Positions 16,833 through 25,415 of a stretch of DNA of 60,599 nucleotides are shown here, in pieces. The stretch comes from Dactylosporangium sucinum (GTDB lineage Bacteria; Actinomycetota; Actinomycetes; Mycobacteriales; Micromonosporaceae), in assembly GCF_014647515.1 (NCBI RefSeq), contig NZ_BMPI01000070.1, positions 1 to 60,599 of the forward strand, written 5' to 3'. Position 1 is the stretch's first letter. Each line of letters opens with the position of its first letter. A model generated the notes under the pieces. The model was not told the origin of the DNA. It saw only the letters and a list, made by a program, of their open reading frames with translations, and did not search any database. Made by a program: the position numbers and the translations under genes.

Positions 16833-17998
16833 CGTGGCATCCCCAGACCGCGCGTCGCGATAATATCCAGCTGGATCTCATTGGTGCCGCCGCCGAACCG
16901 CCACACCGGCGACGAGCGCAGGCCGTGCTCCAGATGTCCGTGTGCCGGGGCGTACGGCGAACCGGTGGCGATCGCGCCGTCCTCGCCGATCAGGTCCAGG
17001 CCGGTGTCGCAGATGCGCTGCCGCAGCTCGCCCCACCAGATCTTGTTCACCGAAGCCTCGGCGTGCGGGACCCGGCCCTCGGCGAGCATCCGCGCCCCCC
17101 GCTGGGCGAACAGCCGGCAGATCTCCACGTCCACCGCGTGCTCGCCGGCGACCGCCTGCAGCTCGTGCGCCTCGGCGCTGTCACCCTCCAGCAGGCCCGC
17201 CGCGGCGGCCCAGTCTGTCAGCTGGCGCAGCTCCCAGCGGGGCTCGTTGTGGTAGAACATCCGCTCGAAGTTCAGGGCCGTGACGAGCGCCGACCAGCCG
17301 TCGTTCTCGGCGCCGACACGCGAACGGACCGGGATCCGGACGTTGTCGAGGAACAGGGCATTGGTCCGCTCGCCGCCCTGGGTGATGATCGGCGTGATCG
17401 TGATGCCGGGGGTGTCCATCGGGGTGATGAAGATGCTCACCCCGCGATGGCGGTCCTCCGGCGTCCCCGTGCGAACGGCGAGCCAGAGATGGGTCGCCAC
17501 CGAGGCGCCGGTGGTCCAGATCTTCTGCCCGTTGACGACGTACTCGTCGCCGTCGCGCACGGCCCGGGTGCGCAGCGACGCGAGGTCGCTGCCCGCGTCC
17601 GGTTCGCTGTAGCCGATGGCGAACTCCAGCTCGCCGGCCCGGATCCGCGGCAGGAACTCGGCCTTCTGCTCGTCGGTGCCCACGATCATGAGCGTCGGCC
17701 CGATGGCGTTGAGCGTCAGCAGGCCGTTGGGCAGGCGGCGGCTGTAGAGCTCCTCGGCCAGCAGCCAGCTCTCGATCGCGGTGCGGCCCTGCCCGCCGTA
17801 CTCCCGCGGCCACGACACGCCGAGCCAGCCGTCGGCGCCGAGCCGGCGCAGGAACCGCCGCCCGTGCTCGCGCGGCTGCATCGGGTCCTCGATGTTCTCG
17901 ATCCGGGTCGCCGCTACGAGCTGCGGATCCAGACCGTCGAGATACGTCCGCAGCTCGGTCAGGAACTGCAACTGCTCATCGCCCAACACGGTCTTCAC
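16829..17998 (-). CDS. Acyl-CoA dehydrogenase, second pair, subunit A
   Basis: A 389-residue acyl-CoA dehydrogenase with the IGYSEPDAGSDLASL motif, GQKIWTT substrate-pocket stretch and FGGGTNEIQLDIIATRGLG at the C-terminus. GTG at 17998 is the first plausible start and lies 31 bases from the operator-like site. Its sequence follows the FadE-type long-chain/steroid side-chain dehydrogenases. It leads a unit of two dehydrogenases, an SDR and the unknown beta-rich protein. Substrate unknown. Confidence 0.9.
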   Translation of the reverse strand: MKTVLGDEQLQFLTELRTYLDGLDPQLVAATRIENIEDPMQPREHGRRFLRRLGADGWLGVSWPREYGGQGRTAIESWLLAEELYSRRLPNGLLTLNAIGPTLMIVGTDEQKAEFLPRIRAGELEFAIGYSEPDAGSDLASLRTRAVRDGDEYVVNGQKIWTTGASVATHLWLAVRTGTPEDRHRGVSIFITPMDTPGITITPIITQGGERTNALFLDNVRIPVRSRVGAENDGWSALVTALNFERMFYHNEPRWELRQLTDWAAAAGLLEGDSAEAHELQAVAGEHAVDVEICRLFAQRGARMLAEGRVPHAEASVNKIWWGELRQRICDTGLDLIGEDGAIATGSPYAPAHGHLEHGLRSSPVWRFGGGTNEIQLDIIATRGLGMPR

Positions 17999-18028
17999 GA
18001 ACCGACAGTATGTGCGCCGCGGGGCGTA

Positions 18029-18046
18029 GTCAACCGATTGGTGGGG
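18029..18046. promoter_or_regulatory. Weak operator-like site, site 6
   Basis: GTCAACCGATTGGTGGGG matches 10 of 14 consensus positions. It is in the 66-base gap between the crotonase stop (18065) and the dehydrogenase start (17998), the expected place, but the match is weak. Confidence 0.5.
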
Positions 18047-18064
18047 AATCCCCGGCGGCCCGCG

Positions 18065-18910
18065 TCAGCCACGGCGACGCAGGACGCGCTGGGCCAGGTC
18101 GTCCATCGCGGCGCGGGTCTCCGGGTGGTCGAAGAGCGTGACCTGGGCGGTGTACTCGGCGCGCAGCTGCGCCTCGAGCTCGGCCGCGGCCGAGCGGCGC
18201 AGCAGGCGTTTGGTCAGCCGGGCGCCGAGCGGCGGACCGGACGCGATCCGCCCGGCCAGCCCCATCGCCCGCTCCAGCAGTTCCTCGTCCGGGACCACGT
18301 CGGACACGAGCCGGAGCTCGCGCGCCTCGGCGGCGTCGACCAACCGGCCGGTCAGCATCAGCTCGGCCGCGGCGGCGAAGCCGACCACGCGCGGCAGCAG
18401 GTGGCTGATGCCGAGCTCGGGCGCGAGGCCGGCGGCCGCGAAGCCGGTGCCCAGCCGGGCCGTCGACGCGGCCAGCCGGATGTCGTGCAGCAGCGCGATG
18501 CCGAACCCGCCGCCGACCGCCGCGCCGTTCACCGCGGCGATCGTCGGCTTCTCCAGCGCCCACATCCGCAGCGCCCAGCGGCCGGCGTTGCCCAGCTCCT
18601 CGGCCGGTACGTCGGCCGGTGACCGCGCCGGCAGGCCCTTCTCGCCGCCGATGAGGTCGCTGACCAGCAGCTCCCGGGCCGGGAGATGGCGGACCCGGTC
18701 GAAGTCCGCCACGTCCGCGCCGACGCAGAACGCGGCGCCGACGCCGGTCGTGACGACGACCCGGACGGTGTCGTCGCGGCCGGCCTCGTCGAAGGCGGCG
18801 GCAAGGTCGCGCAGCACGGTGCCGCCGATGGCGTTGTGCCGCTGCGGCCGGTTGAGCCGCACGAGCAGGACCCCGTCGTGCCGTTCGACCAGCACGTCGC
18901 CGCCGGTCAC
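18065..18910 (-). CDS. Enoyl-CoA hydratase/isomerase family protein
   Basis: A 281-residue crotonase with FCVGADVADF (about 61-70) and NGAAVGGGFGIALLHD (about 128-143). The two canonical hydratase glutamates are missing (glycine at the first), but a glutamate is kept in LAPELGISHLLPR, as in isomerase-like crotonases. GTG at 18910 overlaps the ligase stop by 4 bases. It is the last gene of the long unit HyuA, HyuB, ligase, racemase, ligase, crotonase (27487 to 18065). It could act as an isomerase or hydrolase rather than a hydratase. Confidence 0.85.
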   Translation of the reverse strand: MTGGDVLVERHDGVLLVRLNRPQRHNAIGGTVLRDLAAAFDEAGRDDTVRVVVTTGVGAAFCVGADVADFDRVRHLPARELLVSDLIGGEKGLPARSPADVPAEELGNAGRWALRMWALEKPTIAAVNGAAVGGGFGIALLHDIRLAASTARLGTGFAAAGLAPELGISHLLPRVVGFAAAAELMLTGRLVDAAEARELRLVSDVVPDEELLERAMGLAGRIASGPPLGARLTKRLLRRSAAAELEAQLRAEYTAQVTLFDHPETRAAMDDLAQRVLRRRG

Positions 18911-20511
18911 TGAGCGGCCGCCGCGGTCGGGCGGGCGGTGCGGCGGGCGACGAGGCCCTGGCTCGGCAGGTCCCACGTGCCCGGCGGTACCCCCTCGTCC
19001 CGCAGCACGTGCTTCATCACCCGGCCCAGCGCGTTGGTGGGCAACCCGGCGCGGATGTCGACGTAGCGCGGGACGGCGAAGTAGGGCACCCGCTCCTCGA
19101 CGAACGCGAAGAACTCCGCCGCGGTCAGCGACGCGCCCGCGGCCAGCACGACGCACGCCTTGATGTCATCGTCGCCGAGCTTCGACGGCAGGCCGCACAC
19201 CGCGACGTCGGCGACCGCCGGGTGCTGGCGGATCACGTTCTCCAGGGCCAGCGACGAGACGTTCTCGCCGCGCCGGCGCAGCACGTCCTTCTTGCGGTCG
19301 ACGAACGTGATGATGCCGTCGGCGTCCATCCGGCCGAAGTCGCCGGTGTGGTGCCACAGGTCCCTCCACGCCTCGACGGTGCTCTCCGGCTTGTTCCAGT
19401 AGCCGCTGTACATCGCGTTGGGCACCGTCGGGCGCACGCAGATCTCACCGGATTCGCCCGTCGGCACCTCGTTGCCGTCGTCGTCGACGATCCTGGCCTC
19501 CAGCAGCGGCGAGACCTGGCCGGACGACGAGCGCTTGCGGACGCCGTAGGGGTCGCTGTTGGTCACCGGCACGCACTCGGTCTGCCCGTAGCCCTCGGAC
19601 ATGACCGGGGTGGCGAACCGCGTCTCGAACTCCCGCTGGCGCTCCTCGGGCAGCGGTACCCAGGAGGCCAGCCGGAACGGGTGAGCGCCGTCGTCCTGCG
19701 CGGGCGGCTGCTCCAGGATCATGTTGGCCATGACACCGACGCCGACGAGCATCGTGGCGTCCATCTCCGCCGCCTCCCGCATGAAGCTCGACGCGTGGAA
19801 CTCCGGCGCGATGCCGATCGAAGCGCCGTTGACCAGCGCGCTCATGAACGCCACCATCTGGCCGCTGGTGTGGAACATCGGGAACCCGGTGTACATCCGG
19901 TCGCCGGGCACGACCCAGTTGCGCATCCCGTACGCCCGGCCGACCGCGACGAAGTAGCCGGTGCTGAGCATGCAGCCCTTCGCCGCCGCCGTCGTGCCCG
20001 AGGTGTACATGATGGTGAACAGGTCCGCCGGGCGCGCCGACGGCTCGAACTTCGAGCGTTCGGTCAGCAGGTCCGCATAGGCGACGCCGCCCGGTTCGAC
20101 GGCGTCGACGTGCACGCGTTCGACGACGCCCGTGCGGTCGAGCAGCGGCGCGGCCGCCGCATAGCCGGGACCGTCGGCGACGAGGACCTTCGCGCCGCAG
20201 TCGATCAGCTGGTACTCCAAGAAGTCGCCCTTCAGGAAGTAGTTCAGCGGGACCTGCACGGCGCCCAGCTTGGCCACGGCGAGCAGCAGTTCCACGGTCT
20301 CGATGCGGTTGGGCAGCAGCGTGGCGATGTGGTCACCGCGCCGCACGCCGAGCCGGGCCAGGCCGGTGGCCAACCGGTCGGTGCGCTCGTCAAGCTCGGC
20401 GAAGGTGAGCCAGCCGGCGCCGCAGGCGACGAACGGCCGGTCGGGATCGGCGGCCAGCCGCTCGCGGAACACACCGTCCACGGTGGTCGCGGTAGTTCTC
20501 GGGCTCGTCAC
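18907..20511 (-). CDS. AMP-dependent acyl-CoA synthetase (caiC-like)
   Basis: A 534-residue ANL ligase. It shows MYTSGTTAAAKGCM, PMFHTSGQMVAFM, EGYGQTECVPVTN, HHTGDFGRMD and the hinge/C-terminal DRKKDVLRRRGENVSS; the C-terminal lysine lies in NALGRVMKHVLR. GTG at 20511 has an AAGGGA site. It is clearly related to the ligase at 21686 (same NYFLKGDFLEYQL / NVYLKGEFLRYQL stretch), and the two flank a racemase-like gene. The P-loop reads TTAAAKG instead of the usual TTGxPKG, which may affect activity. Substrate unknown. Confidence 0.9.
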   Translation of the reverse strand: MTSPRTTATTVDGVFRERLAADPDRPFVACGAGWLTFAELDERTDRLATGLARLGVRRGDHIATLLPNRIETVELLLAVAKLGAVQVPLNYFLKGDFLEYQLIDCGAKVLVADGPGYAAAAPLLDRTGVVERVHVDAVEPGGVAYADLLTERSKFEPSARPADLFTIMYTSGTTAAAKGCMLSTGYFVAVGRAYGMRNWVVPGDRMYTGFPMFHTSGQMVAFMSALVNGASIGIAPEFHASSFMREAAEMDATMLVGVGVMANMILEQPPAQDDGAHPFRLASWVPLPEERQREFETRFATPVMSEGYGQTECVPVTNSDPYGVRKRSSSGQVSPLLEARIVDDDGNEVPTGESGEICVRPTVPNAMYSGYWNKPESTVEAWRDLWHHTGDFGRMDADGIITFVDRKKDVLRRRGENVSSLALENVIRQHPAVADVAVCGLPSKLGDDDIKACVVLAAGASLTAAEFFAFVEERVPYFAVPRYVDIRAGLPTNALGRVMKHVLRDEGVPPGTWDLPSQGLVARRTARPTAAAAQ

Positions 20512-20537
20512 GGTGGGTCCCTTCCTCGGCGCCGGGG

Positions 20538-21689
20538 TCACGCGATGTCGCCCGCGGCGCGCAGCTTCTCGATGTCCTCCGCGGCGAAGCCCCATTCGGC
20601 CAGCACCTCGCCCGTGTGCTGGCCGGGCGAGGGCACGGGGCCGGCGATCCGGGCCGGGGTCCGGCTGAACCGCGGCGCCGGGGCCGGCTGGACCAGCCCG
20701 TCGTGGGCCACGAACGTCTCGCGGACCGCGTTGTGCGGGTGCTCCGGTGCCTCCCAGGGCGACAGCACCGGCGCGAAGCACGCCTCGGCCGCCTCCAGCG
20801 CGGCCGACCACTCGTCGCGGGTCCGCGTGCGGAACACCGCGGCGAACCGGGCCCGCAGCGCCGGCCAGCCGTCCGGCCCGGGCTGCGTGCGAGGCAGGTC
20901 GTCGAGGCCGAGGGCGTCGAGCAGGTTGCGGTAGAAGTGCGGTTCGAGCGCGCCGACCGAGATCCACTTGCCGTCGGCCGTCTCGTACGTGTCGTAGTAG
21001 GGCGCGCCGGTGTCGAGCATGTTCCGGCCGCGCTCCTCGCCCCACAGGCCCATCGCCCGCATGCCGTAGAGGAAACTGTTGAGCAGGGCCGCGCCGTCGA
21101 CCATCGCGGCGTCCACGACCTGCCCGCGGCCGGACGACGCCCGCTCGGCCAGCGCGGCGCAGATGCCGACCGTCAGCAGCATGCCGCCGCCGCCGAAGTC
21201 GCCGACGTAGGTCAGCGGAGCCACCGGGGCCTCGCCGTCCCGGCCGATCGACCACAGCGAGCCGGACAACGCGAGGTAGTTGATGTCGTGCCCGGCGTAC
21301 GGCGCGTAGGGGCCGGCCTGTCCCCACCCGGTGATCCGGCCGTAGACGAGGCGCGGGTTGCGGGCCAGGCACACGTCCGGGCCGATCCCGAGCCGTTCGG
21401 TGACACCGGGACGGAAGCCCTCGATGAGCACGTCGGCGCGCTCGACCAGGCGCAGCAGCGCGTCGATGCCCCCGGGCGTCTTCAGGTCGATGCCCACCGA
21501 CCGGCGGCCGCGGGCGAGCACGTCGGGCGGCGGCGGGCCGGCTGCGGCCCGGACCGAGGCGGTGCGCTCCACCCGGACCACGTCGGCGCCGTAGTCGCCG
21601 AGCAGCATGGCGCAGAACGGCCCCGGGCCCATTCCCTGCAGTTCGAGGACCTTGATCCCAGCCAGCGGTCCGGTCACGGGTCGGGTCAT
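20538..21689 (-). CDS. CaiB/BaiF family III protein, alpha-methylacyl-CoA racemase-like
   Basis: A 383-residue family-III CoA protein. The catalytic pair of alpha-methylacyl-CoA racemases is visible: H134 in GHDINYLALSG and D164 in YVGDFGGGGM. Racemases invert the 2-methyl centre of branched acyl-CoAs so that an S-specific dehydrogenase can act; the related CoA-transferases use an aspartate in another position. ATG at 21689 overlaps the ligase stop by 4 bases. Its place between two ligases suggests that the substrate has an alpha-methyl branch, as in sterol or isoprenoid side chains. Confidence 0.88.
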   Translation of the reverse strand: MTRPVTGPLAGIKVLELQGMGPGPFCAMLLGDYGADVVRVERTASVRAAAGPPPPDVLARGRRSVGIDLKTPGGIDALLRLVERADVLIEGFRPGVTERLGIGPDVCLARNPRLVYGRITGWGQAGPYAPYAGHDINYLALSGSLWSIGRDGEAPVAPLTYVGDFGGGGMLLTVGICAALAERASSGRGQVVDAAMVDGAALLNSFLYGMRAMGLWGEERGRNMLDTGAPYYDTYETADGKWISVGALEPHFYRNLLDALGLDDLPRTQPGPDGWPALRARFAAVFRTRTRDEWSAALEAAEACFAPVLSPWEAPEHPHNAVRETFVAHDGLVQPAPAPRFSRTPARIAGPVPSPGQHTGEVLAEWGFAAEDIEKLRAAGDIA

Positions 21690-23275
21690 CGGCGGGCGCT
21701 CCGCTCGATGACGAGGCCGAGCGCCTGGAAGTCCACGGTCTGCGGGGAGTCCCACCCGTCGCGCAGCCGGTGCTTGAGCACCCGGGCGACCGCGTTCTTC
21801 GGCAGCTCGCCGAGGAACTCGACGTACCGCGGCACCGCGTAGTACGGCAGGTGCTGGCGGAAGTACTCGAACAGCTCGGCCGGGCCCAGCTCCGCCCCGG
21901 TGTGGAGCACGACGCACGCCTTGATCTCGTCCTCGCGCACCCCGGCGGGCACCGCGTGCACGGCGACCTCGGCGATCGCCGGGTGCTTGAGGATGGCCTG
22001 CTCGAGCTCGACCGACGAGACGTTCTCGCCCCGGCGCCGCAGCGCGTCCTTCTTGCGGTCGACGAAGTACAGCGCGCCGTCGGTGTCGAAGAACCCGAGG
22101 TCCCCGGTGTGGTGCCACAGGTTCTTCCACGCCTCCAGCGTGGCCTGCTCCTTGCGCCAGTAGCCGGCGTACATGGAGTACGGCTCCATCGGCCGCACCA
22201 CGACCTCGCCGGTCGCCCCCTGCGGCAGCACCCGGTCGGCGTCGTCGACCACCTGCACGTCGAGCCATGGCAGCGCGCGCCCGGCGCCGGTGCGGTCGCC
22301 GTCGCCGGCCGACCGGCCGTCGCCCATCGTCGCGGGCAGCACCTCGGTCTGGCCGTACCCCTCGCCGATCGCATGGATGCCGAAGCGCTCCTGCAGCCGG
22401 CGACGGACCGGTGGGGCGAGCGGGATGAAGATGGCCCGCTCGATGCGGTGGTCGGTGTCGCCGGGCTGCTCCGGGGTGGCCAGCAGCGCGGCGGCCATCG
22501 CGCCGACGCCGAAGAACTGGGTGGCGCCGAGCTCGCGGGCCCGGCGGATGAGCGTCGAGGCACTGTAGACCGGATCGAAGGCGACCCGGCAGTTGGCTAC
22601 GACGGCGTCCATGAGGGCGCTGATCGCGAACCCGTGGTACAGCGGCAGCGGGCACAGCGACGTGTCGTCGGCGGTGAACCAGCCGTGCATCATGTGCGCC
22701 TTCGGCATGTGCATCAGATAGCCGTTGTTGATCATGCAGCCCTTGGGCATGCCGGTCGTCCCCGAGGTGTACAGCACGCAGACCAGGTCGTCGGGCGTCG
22801 GGTCCGGCCACGCGCGGACCGGGTCGGCGAAGAGGTCCTCAAACGCCAGCGCACCCGAGGCGGGCGCGTCGAGCGCGACCAGCGCCGTGCCCGCCAGGTC
22901 CGGCGCGCCGAGCAGCTCGGCGAACAGCGGCAGGGCCGCCCCGTCGGCGACGACCACCTTCGGGTCGGCGTCAGCGAGCTGGTACCGCAGGAACTCGCCC
23001 TTGAGGTAGACGTTGAGCGGCACCTGGATCGCACCGAGCGCGGCACAGGCGAAGAACAGCTCGACCGCCTCGTCGCGGTTCGGCATCATCGACGCGACCC
23101 GGTCGCCCGGGCGCACGCCGATCCCGTGCAGGCCCGCGGCGAGGCGCAGCGCCCGGTCGTGCACGGCACCGACGGTTCGCCAGTCCCCGCCGCACGCGGC
23201 GAGGTGGCGCTCCGGGTCACCTTCGAGCCGAGCCGTCAGGTGCCCGAAGACCGTTGCCGGGTCATCGTTGGACAC
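21686..23275 (-). CDS. AMP-dependent acyl-CoA synthetase
   Basis: A 529-residue ligase with LYTSGTTGMPKGCM, PLYHGFAISALMDAVV, GEGYGQTEVLPATM, HHTGDLGFFDTDG and the hinge DRKKDALRRRGENVSS. GTG at 23275 has a GAGAGGAAGG site. It starts 40 bases after HyuB with no operator in between, so it is probably cotranscribed from the promoter near 27555. It is a close relative of the ligase at 18907, with an intact P-loop where that one is altered, so this is likely the more standard enzyme of the two. Confidence 0.9.
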   Translation of the reverse strand: MSNDDPATVFGHLTARLEGDPERHLAACGGDWRTVGAVHDRALRLAAGLHGIGVRPGDRVASMMPNRDEAVELFFACAALGAIQVPLNVYLKGEFLRYQLADADPKVVVADGAALPLFAELLGAPDLAGTALVALDAPASGALAFEDLFADPVRAWPDPTPDDLVCVLYTSGTTGMPKGCMINNGYLMHMPKAHMMHGWFTADDTSLCPLPLYHGFAISALMDAVVANCRVAFDPVYSASTLIRRARELGATQFFGVGAMAAALLATPEQPGDTDHRIERAIFIPLAPPVRRRLQERFGIHAIGEGYGQTEVLPATMGDGRSAGDGDRTGAGRALPWLDVQVVDDADRVLPQGATGEVVVRPMEPYSMYAGYWRKEQATLEAWKNLWHHTGDLGFFDTDGALYFVDRKKDALRRRGENVSSVELEQAILKHPAIAEVAVHAVPAGVREDEIKACVVLHTGAELGPAELFEYFRQHLPYYAVPRYVEFLGELPKNAVARVLKHRLRDGWDSPQTVDFQALGLVIERSARR

Positions 23276-23315
23276 GTTGAACCTTCCTCTCTACCGATGC
23301 GTTGACAACGGACGG

Positions 23316-25415
23316 TCAGGCCGGCGCGGCCTCGGTCCAGCGGCGCGGGCTGCTCACGACCGAGCACGCCGCGCCGGCCGGCACCGCCTCCACGAGCAGC
23401 AGGCGCCCGGTGACGGGGTCCAGGTAGCTGCGCTCGACGACCGCGCCGTCCAGCGGTTGCTCCAGCACCGGGCAGCCGTCGGTCCACGCGTCGGGCGCGT
23501 GGGCGAGCACCGCCCCGCTCGACCGCGCGAACGCGGTGCCGCCCCGCTGGTCGACGCCCGGGTAGATGGTCTGCGCCGGCCGTTCCCGGTCGCCCTCGGT
23601 GGCCGGCGCCGACCGGGGCCGGGACGCCGGGCGCGCCGCGTCCAGGCGCTCCCGCAGCAGCCTCGCGCGGGTCCGGGCGGTGCGGTCGGCGTCGATCGCG
23701 CCGTCCACGATCGCCACGCCGTATACCGACAGCGCCTCGGCCTCGGTCAGCCGGGTCAGCCGGACGTCACGGGCCACCGCGTCCGGGTCGCGGTCGAGCG
23801 GGTCGCCGTGCCCACCGGCCGAGCCGATCCGGAACTCGATGGACTCCCCCGCCGACACCACCACCGCTCCGCTCTTGCCCGGCAGGGCGCGCTCCTCACC
23901 GGCGCCCGACCGCAGCACGAACTCGCTCACCGAGCCGGGCCGGCCCCCGCCGGAGCCGTTCGGCGGCAGGTGCTCACGGACGGCGAGGAGCTGGCCGACG
24001 ACGGCGTCGACGCCGTACGGGCCGAACCGCATGTTGCAGCCCGACCCCCCGCGGAAGCGGCCGGCGCCGAAGGCCCCCGGACGGATCCGCTTGAAGTCGA
24101 CCAGGACCGGATACCACGCCTCGAGCATCTCGACGTCGATGGCCTCGAGGATCGGCTTGCGGGCCACGATGAAGTTGCACAGGTCCGTGCCGTCGCGGTC
24201 GTAGGCGGCCGCGGTGCCGGCCATCGCCCCGTCGAGCATCATCCACCCGTCCGGGTACCCCTGCGGCGTGGTGTAGGCCCAGGTCTGGATCGCCATCGCG
24301 CTGGGCGCCACCGGACCGGTCAGCAGCCGCGCCACGTCGCTGGACCCGGCGGCGACCGCCAGCATGATGCACTGGTGGGCCGCCATGCTCGCGGTCAGCG
24401 AGACGTCGATGTGCGCGGATGCGACCGGCGCCGGCGGATTGCTGTTGACGATCGAGTTGGCCGGGCAGTGCACCGTGACCGGGTTGAACATGCCCTGGCT
24501 GAGCGGGATGTCGTGGGTCAGCACGTCCGAGCCGTCGCCGACGATCTGCGCGGTGATGATGTGCGGCTTGGTGTTGAAGAAGTGGTTGGTCTGCCCGGGC
24601 GCACCGGAGAAGTCGAAGTGCAGCGTGTCGCCGGCGACCGTCATCGTGCACGGGATCTCGTAGCGCTCGTCGTGCCACTCGGTCCAGCCGGTGTAGCGGT
24701 ACACGCCGTCGGCAAGCTGCGTGATGCGCCGGCGCATCTCGTGCTCGGCCCTGCGGCGCAGTTCGCCGATGCCGTCGAGCAGGTGGTCCCGGCCCATGAG
24801 CTGCGCGATACCGACCAGCTTGTCCCGCGCGACCTCACACCCGGCGACCAGTCCGCGCAGGTCCATCTCGACCACGTCCGGCACGCGCACGTTCGTGCGG
24901 ATGATCTGCCAGACGTCGGTCTGCTCCGCACCCCGCCGGAACAGCCGCACGGGCGGCAGGCGCAGCGCCTCCTGGTAGCAGTCGGTGGCGTCGGGCGACC
25001 AGGAGCCGAACACCATGCCGCCCATGTCGAGCATGTGCCCGGAGTTGGCCACCCATGCCACCAGCTCACCGTCGACGAACACCGGAAGCTGCACGACGAC
25101 GTCCTGGGCGTGCAGGCCGCCTCCGTTGTGCGGGTCGTTGCAGAAGAAGACGTCGCCGGGCGCCACCGAGTCACCGTGCGTCGCGAGCGTCGCCCGCACC
25201 GCGTGGCCGCAGATGCCGAAGTGGTGGCTGATCGCGCCGCCCGCGACGATCAGGTCCCCGTTCGCCTCCAGCAGCGTGCAGGAGTAGTCGCGCGACTCGG
25301 AGATGATCGGGCTGATCGCGGTGCGCTCGATGGTGATGGCGCCCTCTTCGGCGACGGCCTGCAGCCGGGAGCGCAGGACCTGCAGTTCGATCGGGTCGAG
25401 GCTGGCGTTCGTCAT
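23316..25415 (-). CDS. Hydantoinase B / acetone carboxylase alpha-like subunit
   Basis: A 699-residue HyuB/AcxB-type protein. Family landmarks: IEITVLRSRL-like start (IELQVLRSRL), ERTAISPIISESRDYS, NDPHNGGGLHAQDV with metal-type residues, and FDFSGAPGQTNHFFN. The family partners with HyuA to open N-C(O)-N/lactam rings (hydantoins, 5-oxoproline) or carboxylate ketones at the cost of ATP. The start is ATG at 25415, sharing one base with the HyuA stop; GTG at 25418 is an alternative. About 80 C-terminal residues (from GDRERPAQTIYPGVDQ) form an extra domain. Presence inside a CoA-ligase operon is unusual. Confidence 0.88.
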   Translation of the reverse strand: MTNASLDPIELQVLRSRLQAVAEEGAITIERTAISPIISESRDYSCTLLEANGDLIVAGGAISHHFGICGHAVRATLATHGDSVAPGDVFFCNDPHNGGGLHAQDVVVQLPVFVDGELVAWVANSGHMLDMGGMVFGSWSPDATDCYQEALRLPPVRLFRRGAEQTDVWQIIRTNVRVPDVVEMDLRGLVAGCEVARDKLVGIAQLMGRDHLLDGIGELRRRAEHEMRRRITQLADGVYRYTGWTEWHDERYEIPCTMTVAGDTLHFDFSGAPGQTNHFFNTKPHIITAQIVGDGSDVLTHDIPLSQGMFNPVTVHCPANSIVNSNPPAPVASAHIDVSLTASMAAHQCIMLAVAAGSSDVARLLTGPVAPSAMAIQTWAYTTPQGYPDGWMMLDGAMAGTAAAYDRDGTDLCNFIVARKPILEAIDVEMLEAWYPVLVDFKRIRPGAFGAGRFRGGSGCNMRFGPYGVDAVVGQLLAVREHLPPNGSGGGRPGSVSEFVLRSGAGEERALPGKSGAVVVSAGESIEFRIGSAGGHGDPLDRDPDAVARDVRLTRLTEAEALSVYGVAIVDGAIDADRTARTRARLLRERLDAARPASRPRSAPATEGDRERPAQTIYPGVDQRGGTAFARSSGAVLAHAPDAWTDGCPVLEQPLDGAVVERSYLDPVTGRLLLVEAVPAGAACSVVSSPRRWTEAAPA

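Noticed and set aside
18339..18356. ACCAACCGGCCGGTCAGC, operator-like, inside the crotonase gene at 18065
   Set aside because: It encodes LTGRLVD, a run of common codons in this GC-rich DNA, and matches only 11 of 14 positions. It shows the chance level against which weak sites must be judged.
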